From: Rhizobium anhuiense
GTDB taxonomy: Bacteria > Pseudomonadota > Alphaproteobacteria > Rhizobiales > Rhizobiaceae
Length of the DNA stretch: 64,000 nt
Assembly (NCBI RefSeq): GCF_003985145.1
Contig: NZ_ML133524.1
Location: 248,001 to 312,000, forward strand
Reading direction: 5' to 3'
Shown: one piece after another, positions 42,436-50,640 of the stretch
Layout of the letters: each line of letters begins with the position of its first letter
Position numbering within the stretch: the first letter of the stretch is position 1
Made by a program: the position numbers and the translations under genes
The notes under the pieces: model-generated
What the model saw: the letters and a program-made list of their open reading frames with translations, nothing else
Told to the model about the DNA's origin: nothing
Database searches by the model: none

Positions 42436-42772
42436 CGTTTACACACCTTCGACAGACCGTTTTCCACCCCTTCGACAGGCGCGGCCGATCGGGGTCGCTT
42501 TTTTAAGGGGATTTCCCGGATGTTTTTGCTGCGCGCCTTATCGCGCCACGCTAAAATACCCTTCTCCGAAACGGATGCGCTGAGTCGGCGCCAGACCGTG
42601 TCGTGCGGGTGACACTGCCAGTATTTCTCCTTTGTGTCGCCCAGGACTGTGGAGAAGTCGAACAACGTGCACAGCGTTCAGGATTTAGGCGAAGAGAGCC
42701 CCCGCTCCTTTCGTAGCCTCTTGATTTTCGCGTCCGGAATTGCAAATCCGGAGCTGGAAAAAGACAGAACGG
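42436..42772 (+). other. Leader/promoter region of dnaB
   Basis: This ~340-bp region holds no convincing gene. CCTTCGACAG occurs twice about 25 bp apart near its left end, and a G/C-rich segment followed by CTTTTTTAA (near 42500) could be a second weak terminator. The dnaB promoter should lie in the rest, but I cannot pin it down. Confidence 0.4.
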
Positions 42773-44275
42773 ATGATGATGAACGACGCCGCTCGAAAGA
42801 TTGCAGCCGTTGCTCCGTCGGAGCAGCATTATCGCGAAGCACCCAACAATATCGAAGCCGAGCAGGCGCTTCTGGGCGCGATCCTGATGAACAACGACGC
42901 CTATTACCGGGTGTCGGACTTCCTGAAGCCTATCCATCTCTATGAACCGCTGCATCGGAAGATCTTCGAGGTTGCCGGCGATATCATCCGCATGGGCAAG
43001 ATCGCCAATCCGGTGACGATCAAGACCTTCCTGAAGGCCGACGAGAAGGTCGGCGACATGACGGTTTCGCAATATCTGGCGAGCCTCGTCAGCAACGCCG
43101 TCACCGTCATCAATGCCGAGGATTACGGCCGGGCGATCTACGACCTGGCGCTGCGCCGGGCGCTGATCACCATCGGCGAGGACGTCGTCAACATCGCCTA
43201 TGACGCGCCGCTCGACATGCCGCCGCAGTCGCAGATCGAAGATACCGAACGCCGCCTCTTCGAACTGGCGGAAAACGGCCGCTACGACGGCGGATTCCAG
43301 GCCTTCAACGATGCCGTTGCGCTGGCGATCGACATGGCGGCTGTCGCCAAGGAACGCGATGGCGGGCTTTCCGGCATTTCCACCGGCATCCATTCGCTGG
43401 ATTCCAAGATGGGTGGCCTGCAGCGTTCGGACTTGATCGTGCTGGCCGGACGTCCCGGCATGGGCAAGACCTCGCTTGCCACCAATATCGCCTATAATAT
43501 CGCCGCCGCCTACGAAGGCGAAGTCCAGTCGGACGGCAGCATGAAGGCGAAGAACGGCGGCGTCGTCGGCTTCTATTCGCTCGAAATGTCGTCCGAACAG
43601 CTCGCCACCCGTATCATCTCCGAGCAGACGGAAGTCTCCTCCTCGAAGATCCGCCGCGGCGACATCAACGATGCCGATTTTGAAAAGCTCGTCGCCTGCT
43701 CGATGATGATGCAGAAGGTGCCGCTCTATATCGACCAGACCGGCGGTATCTCGATCGCCCAGCTTTCGGCGCGCGCCCGCCGCCTCAAGCGCCAGCGCGG
43801 CCTCGATGTGCTTGTGGTCGACTACATCCAGCTGATGACCGGCTCGGGCAAATCCAGCGACAACCGTGTCCAGGAAATCACCCAGATCACCACCGGCCTG
43901 AAGGCGCTCGGCAAGGAACTCAACGTTCCGATCATCGCGCTGTCGCAGCTCTCGCGTCAGGTCGAAAGCCGGGACGACAAGCGCCCGCAGCTTTCCGACC
44001 TTCGCGAATCCGGCTCGATCGAGCAGGACGCCGACGTCGTGTTGTTCGTGTTCCGGGAGGAATACTACGTCAAAAATTCGGAGCCGCGCGACATCCACGA
44101 TCCGAAATATCCGGAATGGGAAGCGCTGTTCGACAAGGTAAAAGGTACGGCCGACGTCATCATCGCCAAGCAGCGCCACGGGCCGACAGGCACGGTGAAG
44201 CTCGCCTTCCAGTCGGAATTCACCCGCTTCGCCGATCTCGCCGATCCCTCCTTCACACAGTACGAGGAACATTGA
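42773..44275 (+). CDS. dnaB: Replicative DNA helicase
   Basis: DnaB is the hexameric helicase that unwinds DNA ahead of the replication fork and recruits primase. The ~500-residue protein has the N-terminal collar domain (NIEAEQALLGAILMNNDAYY, FKAF-type helices) and the RecA-like C-terminal domain with Walker A GRPGMGKTSLA (near 225), YSLEMSSEQLATRI, Walker B VLVVDYIQLM and DLRESGSIEQDADVV. Three consecutive ATGs at 42773-42781 make the exact start uncertain. No intein is present. It ends facing the AzlD gene. Confidence 0.96.
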   Translation: MMMNDAARKIAAVAPSEQHYREAPNNIEAEQALLGAILMNNDAYYRVSDFLKPIHLYEPLHRKIFEVAGDIIRMGKIANPVTIKTFLKADEKVGDMTVSQYLASLVSNAVTVINAEDYGRAIYDLALRRALITIGEDVVNIAYDAPLDMPPQSQIEDTERRLFELAENGRYDGGFQAFNDAVALAIDMAAVAKERDGGLSGISTGIHSLDSKMGGLQRSDLIVLAGRPGMGKTSLATNIAYNIAAAYEGEVQSDGSMKAKNGGVVGFYSLEMSSEQLATRIISEQTEVSSSKIRRGDINDADFEKLVACSMMMQKVPLYIDQTGGISIAQLSARARRLKRQRGLDVLVVDYIQLMTGSGKSSDNRVQEITQITTGLKALGKELNVPIIALSQLSRQVESRDDKRPQLSDLRESGSIEQDADVVLFVFREEYYVKNSEPRDIHDPKYPEWEALFDKVKGTADVIIAKQRHGPTGTVKLAFQSEFTRFADLADPSFTQYEEH

Positions 44276-44300
44276 CACGGTATTTCCGGGTCAATTTCCC

Positions 44301-44603
44301 CTAGAAACCTGTGGCCCGCAACAAGGCCACCGTCACAACGCCGCCGACGACGCTGGCAAGCATCGGCAGGCGGCGGGCGGCCAGCGCCGTTGCGGCACAT
44401 GCCAGTGTCTCCGCCCAGCCGGTCGCAAAGGCGGTCGGAGCGATCACCGCCATCAGGACCGCCGGCGGGATCGCCTCAATCGCCGTTTTCCAGCGCTCGT
44501 CCAGCTGCACGTGACGGATGAGGACGAGACCGCTGATGCGCGTGAAAATCGTCGCGAATGCCATCGCGAGGATGGCAAGCAGGGTATTGATATCAAGCGT
44601 CAT
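44301..44603 (-). CDS. AzlD family branched-chain amino-acid exporter subunit
   Basis: This 100-residue membrane protein has three or four helices and the AzlD pattern: LLAILAMAFATIFTRISGLVL at the N-terminus and RWKTAIEAIPPAVLMAVIAP near residue 38. AzlD is the small partner of AzlC in exporters of branched-chain or related amino acids. Its start overlaps the azlC stop by four bases, so the two are translated together. It is convergent with dnaB with a 25-bp gap. Confidence 0.92.
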   Translation of the reverse strand: MTLDINTLLAILAMAFATIFTRISGLVLIRHVQLDERWKTAIEAIPPAVLMAVIAPTAFATGWAETLACAATALAARRLPMLASVVGGVVTVALLRATGF

Positions 44604-45319
44604 GCGGCCTGCTCCTGGACCCCACCCTTCCAGAAAGCCATCACCAGTCCGGCCAAAGCGCCGGCTGCGATATACCAGACGCCCGGCACGAAATGATGGA
44701 CGGCGACGGCTGCAATTCCGCTCGCGGCCAGAATTGCGCCCGTTTCCGGTCCCTTCCAGAAGCCCATGACCAGCACGACAAACACGGCCGGAAAAGCGAA
44801 ATCGAGACCGATGACCGCCGGATCGCCCAGAAAGACGCCGAGCAACGCGCCTGCGAGCGAAGAGCCGACCCAGGCGACATAGAAGGGCGCGACGATGCCG
44901 GCATACCAGACGGGCGTCAGCCGTGTGCTGCCGGCGCGGAACTCCGCCATGGCCCAGAGTTCGTCAGCGAGAAACAGCATGGCGGCATAGCGCTTGATGG
45001 TGGAGAAGGACTGCATCTTCATACCGAGCGACGCGCTCATCAGCACATGGCGGATATTGACCAGCAGTGTTGCGAAGCCGACGCCGACCCAGCTTGCCGG
45101 ATGCGCCCATATATCCATTGCCACGAACTGCGAGCCGCCGGCGAAGACCAGCGCACTCATCAGCGTCGTTTCCAACACCGAAAGACCCTTGGTGGCCGAA
45201 ATCGCGCCGAAAACCAGACCGATCGGAGCAACGGCGACGACAAGCGGAAAGATGGCGCGCATTCCGGCAAGAAATTCGCCGGTAAGAAATTCGCTGGATG
45301 GCCGGCTTTGCTGCAACAT
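44600..45319 (-). CDS. AzlC family branched-chain amino-acid exporter subunit
   Basis: The 239-residue membrane protein is the large AzlC subunit. Landmarks are FPLVVAVAPIGLVFGAIS near residues 24-41, FAGGSQFVAMDIW and LLVNIRHVLMSASLG, which are shared across the family. A strong AGGAGG site lies before the start. A 20-bp site 50 bp upstream of the start is repeated in front of the AraC-type gene behind it, which suggests control by that regulator. Together with AzlD it should export amino acids or analogues. Confidence 0.93.
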   Translation of the reverse strand: MLQQSRPSSEFLTGEFLAGMRAIFPLVVAVAPIGLVFGAISATKGLSVLETTLMSALVFAGGSQFVAMDIWAHPASWVGVGFATLLVNIRHVLMSASLGMKMQSFSTIKRYAAMLFLADELWAMAEFRAGSTRLTPVWYAGIVAPFYVAWVGSSLAGALLGVFLGDPAVIGLDFAFPAVFVVLVMGFWKGPETGAILAASGIAAVAVHHFVPGVWYIAAGALAGLVMAFWKGGVQEQAA

Positions 45320-45368
45320 GGCAACCTCCTGATTGAGATCACGGAGCAGTAGCCCAGCCCGACACAGC

Positions 45369-45388
45369 CGTATTGAACGAAAGTGATC
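45369..45388 (-). promoter_or_regulatory. Candidate AraC-regulator binding site upstream of azlC
   Basis: CGTATTGAACGAAAGTGATC on the plus strand lies 50 bp upstream of the azlC start and overlaps the end of the araC-type gene. The site at 46274-46293 matches it at 18 of 20 positions in the same orientation. This is the expected pattern for one regulator acting on both promoters. Confidence 0.6.
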
Positions 45389-46244
45389 AGCCAGTACGGA
45401 ATTGACCGGGTGTTACGCCCGTGCGCGCCTTGAAGTGCCGGGTGAAATGCGCCTGATCGGCAAAACCGCATTCGAGCGCGATATCGGCGGGCATGCGCCC
45501 CTGCCGCAGCAGCCTGCGGGCCACCTGCACGCGCCGGTCCGTCAGGAAGGCATGTGGCGTGATGTGGTATTCCTTGCGGAAGGCGCGGATGAGATGCGCG
45601 CGGCTCAACCTCGCCACCCCGGCCAGTTCCTCAAGGCCGACGTCGCTGTCGAAATTCTCGATGAGATATTCGCGCGCGCGGGCGACGGCGCTTCGCTCCT
45701 GCGTATCGACAGGCACGACGATTGTGCTGCCGTGGCGCGCAAAGATCGCCGCCAGCACCGAGAACATGCTTTCATCGGACTCCAATGCACCTGCGCCCCT
45801 TTCGAGCGTGCGGTGGGCGGCGTGAAAAGCATTGGCGAGTTGCGGATCGCGTGGAAGCCCGCCGGAAAAAGACGGCGTCGCGTGAAAGGCCTTGCCCGTC
45901 ACATCCTCCAGAATATCGATGAATAATTTCATGTCCGGATAAATCATGCGATAACGGTAGCCCTCGCCGCCGGGAGCGCCGTCATGAATGACGCCCGGAT
46001 CGATAAGATAAAGGTCGCCCGGGCCGGTTTCCTCCCGCCTGCCGCTCAGCGTGGCGATCTGGCTGCCGCTTTCAATCGCGCCGATGCTGAATGTATCGTG
46101 CGCATGCGGCGCATATTCATGAGTGAGAAAGGTAGCGCTCAGACACTCCATGTCACGGAAGCGGCTGTCCCGCCAAAAGCGGGCCGATTCCACGTTGGCG
46201 AGCGGCATAGCCTCCGCCGCCTCTTTCTGAGATACGTTCTGCAT
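45387..46244 (-). CDS. AraC family transcriptional regulator
   Basis: The 285-residue protein has an N-terminal cupin ligand-binding domain (HEYAPHAHDTFSIGAIESG near residues 42-60, GDLYLIDPGVIHDG near 76-89) and a C-terminal double helix-turn-helix domain. The latter shows VGLEELAGVARLSRAHLIRAF and ADIALECGFADQAHFTRHFK, with the usual GVTPGQFR end. The azlC-azlD genes lie directly downstream on the same strand. Repeated 20-bp sites in front of azlC and of this gene suggest that it activates the exporter and controls itself, probably in response to an amino acid. Confidence 0.93.
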   Translation of the reverse strand: MQNVSQKEAAEAMPLANVESARFWRDSRFRDMECLSATFLTHEYAPHAHDTFSIGAIESGSQIATLSGRREETGPGDLYLIDPGVIHDGAPGGEGYRYRMIYPDMKLFIDILEDVTGKAFHATPSFSGGLPRDPQLANAFHAAHRTLERGAGALESDESMFSVLAAIFARHGSTIVVPVDTQERSAVARAREYLIENFDSDVGLEELAGVARLSRAHLIRAFRKEYHITPHAFLTDRRVQVARRLLRQGRMPADIALECGFADQAHFTRHFKARTGVTPGQFRTG

Positions 46245-46273
46245 GCGGGTAGATTAGCGCCGAAGCCGCCATG

Positions 46274-46293
46274 CGTCTTGAACAAAAGTGATC
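46274..46293 (-). promoter_or_regulatory. Candidate AraC-regulator binding site upstream of its own gene
   Basis: CGTCTTGAACAAAAGTGATC on the plus strand lies 30 bp upstream of the regulator start at 46244. It differs from the azlC site at two of twenty positions. At this distance it could overlap the -35 region and allow autoregulation. Confidence 0.6.
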
Positions 46294-46398
46294 GTACAGG
46301 CGGCAAAGGATGGTATGTGACCGCCCGCGCTTTCCCTTGGCCACAATGCTCACTAGACTGGGTGAGGTGATTTTCCCTTCATTTCTTCACGGCGATTC

Positions 46399-47562
46399 AT
46401 GACAGATTTTCCCATTCCCTTCGACGACGACGATCTTTTCGCTTCCGCAGGCCTGCGGCTGACCGTCGACTTGACCGCGCTTACGGAGAACTGGCGCGAT
46501 ATGGCGCGCCGCTCCGGTGCAGCGCGCGCCTCGGCCGTCGTCAAGGCGGATGCCTATGGCATGGGCATCGAGGATGCCGGCGAAGCGCTCTATATGGCAG
46601 GCGCCCGCGACTTCTTCGTCGCGACCGTCGACGAGGGCGTCACCCTTCGCCTCTATGCGCCGGAGGCGCGCATCTTCGTGCTCTCCGGCATCTGGCCGGG
46701 CACCGAGCGACGCTTCTTCGACAATGATCTGGTGCCGGTGATTTCTTCCGACGAGCAACTCGCCTTCTGGATGGCGGTGCTGGCCGATTACGGCGACTAC
46801 CCCTGCGCGCTGCATGTCGATACCGGTTTCAATCGGCTCGGACTACATATCGACGATGCGATCGCGCTCGTCGACGATGTTTCGCGGCCGGCTAGTTTCG
46901 CGCCGGTGCTTGTCATGAGCCATCTCGCCTGCGGCGACGATCCCAGCCATGCGATGAACCGGCGGCAGCTCGAATCATTCCACAGGGTTAGCGCCGCCTA
47001 TGAAGGCATCGATTCAAGTCTTGCGGCCTCGGCCGGCATCTTTCTCGGCGAGGATTATCACTTCGACCTGACCCGCCCCGGCATTGCGCTCTATGGCGGC
47101 GAAGCGGTCTGCGGCATGACGAACCCGATGCGGCCGGTGGCAACCGCGGAAGCGCGCATCATCCAGGTGCGAAATGTCGAGGCCGGCGAGACCGTCAGCT
47201 ATGGGCGGGCGCTGCAGCTCAACCGCAAAAGCCGGCTGGCGATCGCCTCGGCCGGTTATGCCGACGGCTATATGCGCAGCCAGTCGAGCGGCGGCGTGCC
47301 GCTGCGCCAAGCGGTGCCGCAAGGCGGGCAAGGCTTTATCGCCGGACACAAGGTGCCGGTTGCCGGCCGGATCACCATGGACCTGACGATCTTCGATATC
47401 ACCGACCTGCCTGACAATGCCGTGCGCGCCGGGGATTATGTCGAGCTGTTCGGCAAGAATATGCCAGTCGACGACGTGGCGCGGGCAGCAGGCACGATCG
47501 GATACGAGATCCTGACCAGCATGGGGCTCCGCCATGAGCGGCGCTATGTCGCCGAGGAGTAG
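46399..47562 (+). CDS. alr: Alanine racemase
   Basis: Alr interconverts L- and D-alanine with pyridoxal phosphate, feeding peptidoglycan synthesis. The 387-residue protein has the PLP lysine Lys49 in AVVKADAYGMG, the second catalytic Tyr in SAGYADGY, the HVDTGFNRLG segment and RPGIALYGG. An acidic N-terminus (PFDDDDLF) precedes the barrel. It starts a plus-strand block after the AzlCD insertion; in relatives alr commonly follows dnaB. LysE is convergent with a 10-bp gap. Confidence 0.95.
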   Translation: MTDFPIPFDDDDLFASAGLRLTVDLTALTENWRDMARRSGAARASAVVKADAYGMGIEDAGEALYMAGARDFFVATVDEGVTLRLYAPEARIFVLSGIWPGTERRFFDNDLVPVISSDEQLAFWMAVLADYGDYPCALHVDTGFNRLGLHIDDAIALVDDVSRPASFAPVLVMSHLACGDDPSHAMNRRQLESFHRVSAAYEGIDSSLAASAGIFLGEDYHFDLTRPGIALYGGEAVCGMTNPMRPVATAEARIIQVRNVEAGETVSYGRALQLNRKSRLAIASAGYADGYMRSQSSGGVPLRQAVPQGGQGFIAGHKVPVAGRITMDLTIFDITDLPDNAVRAGDYVELFGKNMPVDDVARAAGTIGYEILTSMGLRHERRYVAEE

Positions 47563-47572
47563 AGTTCGCCCG

Positions 47573-48208
47573 TCAACGGCTGCTGAGCGCAAGGCGGACG
47601 CCGAGCGCTACGAAAAGCGCGCCGAGGCTGCGATCGAGCCATAGCCCGACTTTCTGATTATGCCTGAGCGCATCGGCAAGGCGCCCGCCGAGAAGGACGA
47701 GCGGCGGCTCGATGAAGGCAGCGACGACAATGATAAGCCCGCCATGCAGCAGGAGTTGGGCCCATGCCGGTCCTGCCCCTTCGACGACGAATTGCGGCAG
47801 GAAGGCCAGGAAGAAGATCGCCACCTTCGGATTGAGCAACGACACCAGGATTCCCTGCCGGTAGATCCTTGCGCCCGGCATTTCTTCACCGGCAGCCTTT
47901 ATCAGTCCATTGCCGCCGCCGGCGCGCAACGCCTGGATGCCCAGCCAGACGAGATAGGCGGCGCCGATCCATTTGACCGTCGAGAAGGCGGCGGCGGAAG
48001 CGGCAAGCACGGCGGAAAGACCGAGTGCCGCCATCAGCACGTGCAGGCAGGCGCCAGACCAGACGCCGAACAACGCGGAAAAACCGGCACGTTTTCCGCC
48101 TCTCATCGTGTGACCGAGGATGAAGGCGATGTCGGGGCCGGGCGAGAGGTTGAGCAAAACCGCAGCCGACAGAAATGCAAGCCAGTGCGCGAGCGAATAA
48201 TCGAACAT
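47573..48208 (-). CDS. LysE/RhtB family amino-acid exporter
   Basis: The 211-residue membrane protein has six predicted helices and the family motif near the N-terminus: LSPGPDIAFILGHTMRGGKRAG. NPKVAIFFLAFLPQF follows near residue 125. Members export amino acids, homoserine lactone or related solutes down the proton gradient. The start at 48208 (MFDYSLAHW) has GGTGGA upstream; a start ten codons earlier is possible. It lies between alr and radA on the opposite strand. Substrate unknown. Confidence 0.92.
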   Translation of the reverse strand: MFDYSLAHWLAFLSAAVLLNLSPGPDIAFILGHTMRGGKRAGFSALFGVWSGACLHVLMAALGLSAVLAASAAAFSTVKWIGAAYLVWLGIQALRAGGGNGLIKAAGEEMPGARIYRQGILVSLLNPKVAIFFLAFLPQFVVEGAGPAWAQLLLHGGLIIVVAAFIEPPLVLLGGRLADALRHNQKVGLWLDRSLGALFVALGVRLALSSR

Positions 48209-48374
48209 CTTCCACCGTTCCGGATAAGCAGAGAACAAAGGATAGGCACGGCGCGCGCTGATGGGGAAATCATTAGTTTTGATCCGTCGCGATAGCCATT
48301 ATCTCAAGCACGACAATGATTCGATGAAGCGGCGCGTCTGCTTGCCTCGGGAACCCGGACTGAAAGAGTAATTG

Positions 48375-49775
48375 ATGGCGAAGGCCAGGACACAATTCAT
48401 CTGCCAGAATTGCGGCACGGTTCATAACCGCTGGGCCGGCAAATGCGAAAACTGCGGCGAGTGGAACACCATCGTCGAAGAGGACCCGATGGGCGGGATC
48501 GGCTCCGGTCCGGGCAAGACGCCGAAAAAGGGCCGCCCGGTGGCGCTGACGGCGCTATCCGGCGAGATCGAGGAGGCGCCGCGCATCCACACCGCCATGT
48601 CGGAGCTCGACCGGGCGCTTGGCGGCGGCTTCGTGCGCGGCTCGGCGGTGCTGATCGGCGGCGATCCCGGCATCGGCAAATCGACGCTGCTGATGCAGGC
48701 GGCCGCCGCCCTTGCACGGCGCGGCCACAAGATCATCTACGTCTCCGGCGAAGAAGCCGTAGCGCAGGTCCGGCTGCGGGCGCAACGCCTCGCGGCGGCC
48801 GATACCGACGTGATGCTGGCGGCCGAAACCAATGTCGAGGATATTCTGGCGACCCTCGCCGAGGGCAAGCGGCCGGACCTCGTCATCATCGATTCGATCC
48901 AGACGCTTTGGAGCGAACTGGCCGAATCCGCGCCGGGAACGGTGACGCAGGTGCGCACCGGTGTGCAGGCGATGATCCGTTTCGCCAAGCAGACGGGGGC
49001 CGCCATGGTGCTCGTCGGGCATGTGACCAAGGACGGGCAGATCGCCGGCCCGCGCGTCGTCGAACACATGGTCGATGCCGTGCTCTATTTCGAAGGCGAT
49101 CGCGGCCATCACTACCGCATCCTGCGCACGGTCAAGAACCGCTTCGGCCCGACCGACGAGATCGGCGTCTTCGAAATGTCCGACAAGGGCTTGCGCGAAG
49201 TCGCCAACCCGTCGGAGCTCTTCCTCGGCGAGCGCAACGAAAAATCGCCAGGTGCTGCCGTCTTTGCCGGCATGGAAGGCACGCGTCCGGTGCTCGTCGA
49301 GGTGCAGGCGCTGGTGGCGCCGACCTCGCTTGGCACGCCGCGGCGCGCCGTGGTCGGCTGGGATTCGGCCCGGCTATCGATGATCCTGGCCGTGCTCGAA
49401 GCCCATTGCGGCGTCCGGCTCGGCCAGCACGACGTCTACCTCAACGTTGCCGGCGGTTACCGCATCACCGAACCGGCGGCCGATCTGGCCGTCGCTTCGG
49501 CGCTCGTTTCCTCGCTTGCCGGTATTGCCCTTCCTGCCGATTGCGTCTATTTCGGCGAAGTCAGCCTGTCGGGCGCCATCCGGCCGGTTGCGCACACCGC
49601 CCAGCGCCTCAAGGAAGCCGAGAAGCTGGGTTTTTCCGCAGCATTGCTTCCATCCGCCTCCGCCGAATTGCCGAAGGGTTCCGGCGGGCGCTGGAGCGAG
49701 GTCGAAAGCCTGCCGGATCTGGTCGCGCGCATCGCCGGGTCGAAGGGGGCGTTGCGTGTGGAAGACGAGGTTTGA
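48375..49775 (+). CDS. radA: DNA repair protein RadA
   Basis: RadA is a RecA-like ATPase with helicase activity that processes recombination intermediates. The 466-residue protein has an N-terminal C4 zinc finger (Cys10, Cys13, Cys24, Cys27), Walker A GGDPGIGKST, the RadA-specific KNRFGPTDE motif, and a C-terminal Lon-protease-like domain (LNVAGGYRITEPAADLAVA) without a catalytic Ser-Lys pair that I can see. ATG 48375 follows AAAGAG. The cvpA and purF genes follow, an order common in rhizobia. Confidence 0.96.
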   Translation: MAKARTQFICQNCGTVHNRWAGKCENCGEWNTIVEEDPMGGIGSGPGKTPKKGRPVALTALSGEIEEAPRIHTAMSELDRALGGGFVRGSAVLIGGDPGIGKSTLLMQAAAALARRGHKIIYVSGEEAVAQVRLRAQRLAAADTDVMLAAETNVEDILATLAEGKRPDLVIIDSIQTLWSELAESAPGTVTQVRTGVQAMIRFAKQTGAAMVLVGHVTKDGQIAGPRVVEHMVDAVLYFEGDRGHHYRILRTVKNRFGPTDEIGVFEMSDKGLREVANPSELFLGERNEKSPGAAVFAGMEGTRPVLVEVQALVAPTSLGTPRRAVVGWDSARLSMILAVLEAHCGVRLGQHDVYLNVAGGYRITEPAADLAVASALVSSLAGIALPADCVYFGEVSLSGAIRPVAHTAQRLKEAEKLGFSAALLPSASAELPKGSGGRWSEVESLPDLVARIAGSKGALRVEDEV

Positions 49776-49865
49776 TCCTTTCATTGCCAAGATTGGTGAT
49801 GATATAGGAGGCACACGATAAGGCACGACACGGCCGCCAAGCGGCAGTCCTGGAGTTGAATTTAC

Positions 49866-50492
49866 ATGCCCATTACGATTTTCGACGGTATTGTCATCGG
49901 CGTCGTGCTCTTCTCCGCCGTGCTGGCGATGGTCCGCGGCTTTTCGCGCGAGATCCTCTCGATCGCGAGTTGGGGCGGTTCGGCGGCGGCGGCCTATTAC
50001 CTCTATCCCTACCTGCTGCCCTATGCGAAGAAATACACCGATGACGACCGCATCGCGATCATCGGTTCGGCAGCGGTCGTCTTCCTGATCGCGCTCATCG
50101 TCATCTCCTTCATCACGATGAAGATCGCCGATTTCATCATCGACAGCCGCGTCGGCGCGCTTGATCGCACGCTCGGTTTCCTGTTCGGGGCAGCCCGCGG
50201 CGTGCTGCTCCTGGTCGTTGCCGTCGCCTTCTGGAACTGGCTGGTCGATGTCGATCACCGCCCGGCCTGGGTCAACGAAGCCAAATCGAAACCCTTCCTG
50301 GATTCGATGGTCGTGAAGCTGAAATCGGCTCTGCCGGAGCAATTTGCCCAGATGATACCGGCGAGCATCCGTGATAAGCTTCAGCCGCAGGCACAGGGCA
50401 CTGAGGGTACCACGCCGCCGACGGGCGACCAGGCTCCAGCGGAAGACGCACCGAATGCGCCTGCAGACGGCGCACAGCAGCCGGCGAATTGA
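49866..50492 (+). CDS. cvpA: CvpA family membrane protein
   Basis: CvpA is a small inner-membrane protein first linked to colicin V production and later to envelope stress in enterobacteria. The 208-residue protein has four hydrophobic helices in the first ~120 residues, the family core FSREILSIASWGGSAAAAY and LDRTLGFLFGAARG, and a Pro/Ala-rich soluble tail. As in many bacteria it precedes purF (148-bp gap). A CTTGAC (50508-50513) in that gap resembles a rhizobial -35 box for purF. Molecular function is unknown. Confidence 0.92.
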   Translation: MPITIFDGIVIGVVLFSAVLAMVRGFSREILSIASWGGSAAAAYYLYPYLLPYAKKYTDDDRIAIIGSAAVVFLIALIVISFITMKIADFIIDSRVGALDRTLGFLFGAARGVLLLVVAVAFWNWLVDVDHRPAWVNEAKSKPFLDSMVVKLKSALPEQFAQMIPASIRDKLQPQAQGTEGTTPPTGDQAPAEDAPNAPADGAQQPAN

Positions 50493-50640
50493 CACAGTGT
50501 TCAAGAGCTTGACCCGCCTTAAGGCAATTGCCATTTGAGCGGAATGTGAATGAGGGTCCGGTCGGGCATTCCAGCTCCGCCGGGCTTCCGTTATTTCTGG
50601 AAATGCCGATCCATTCTTGTGAGAGCAGAGGCCCGCAGAA

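Noticed and set aside
42551..44278. 575-codon minus-strand frame opposite dnaB
   Set aside because: DnaB motifs are unmistakable on the plus strand; the antisense translation is Arg/Asp/Gly-rich with no motif.
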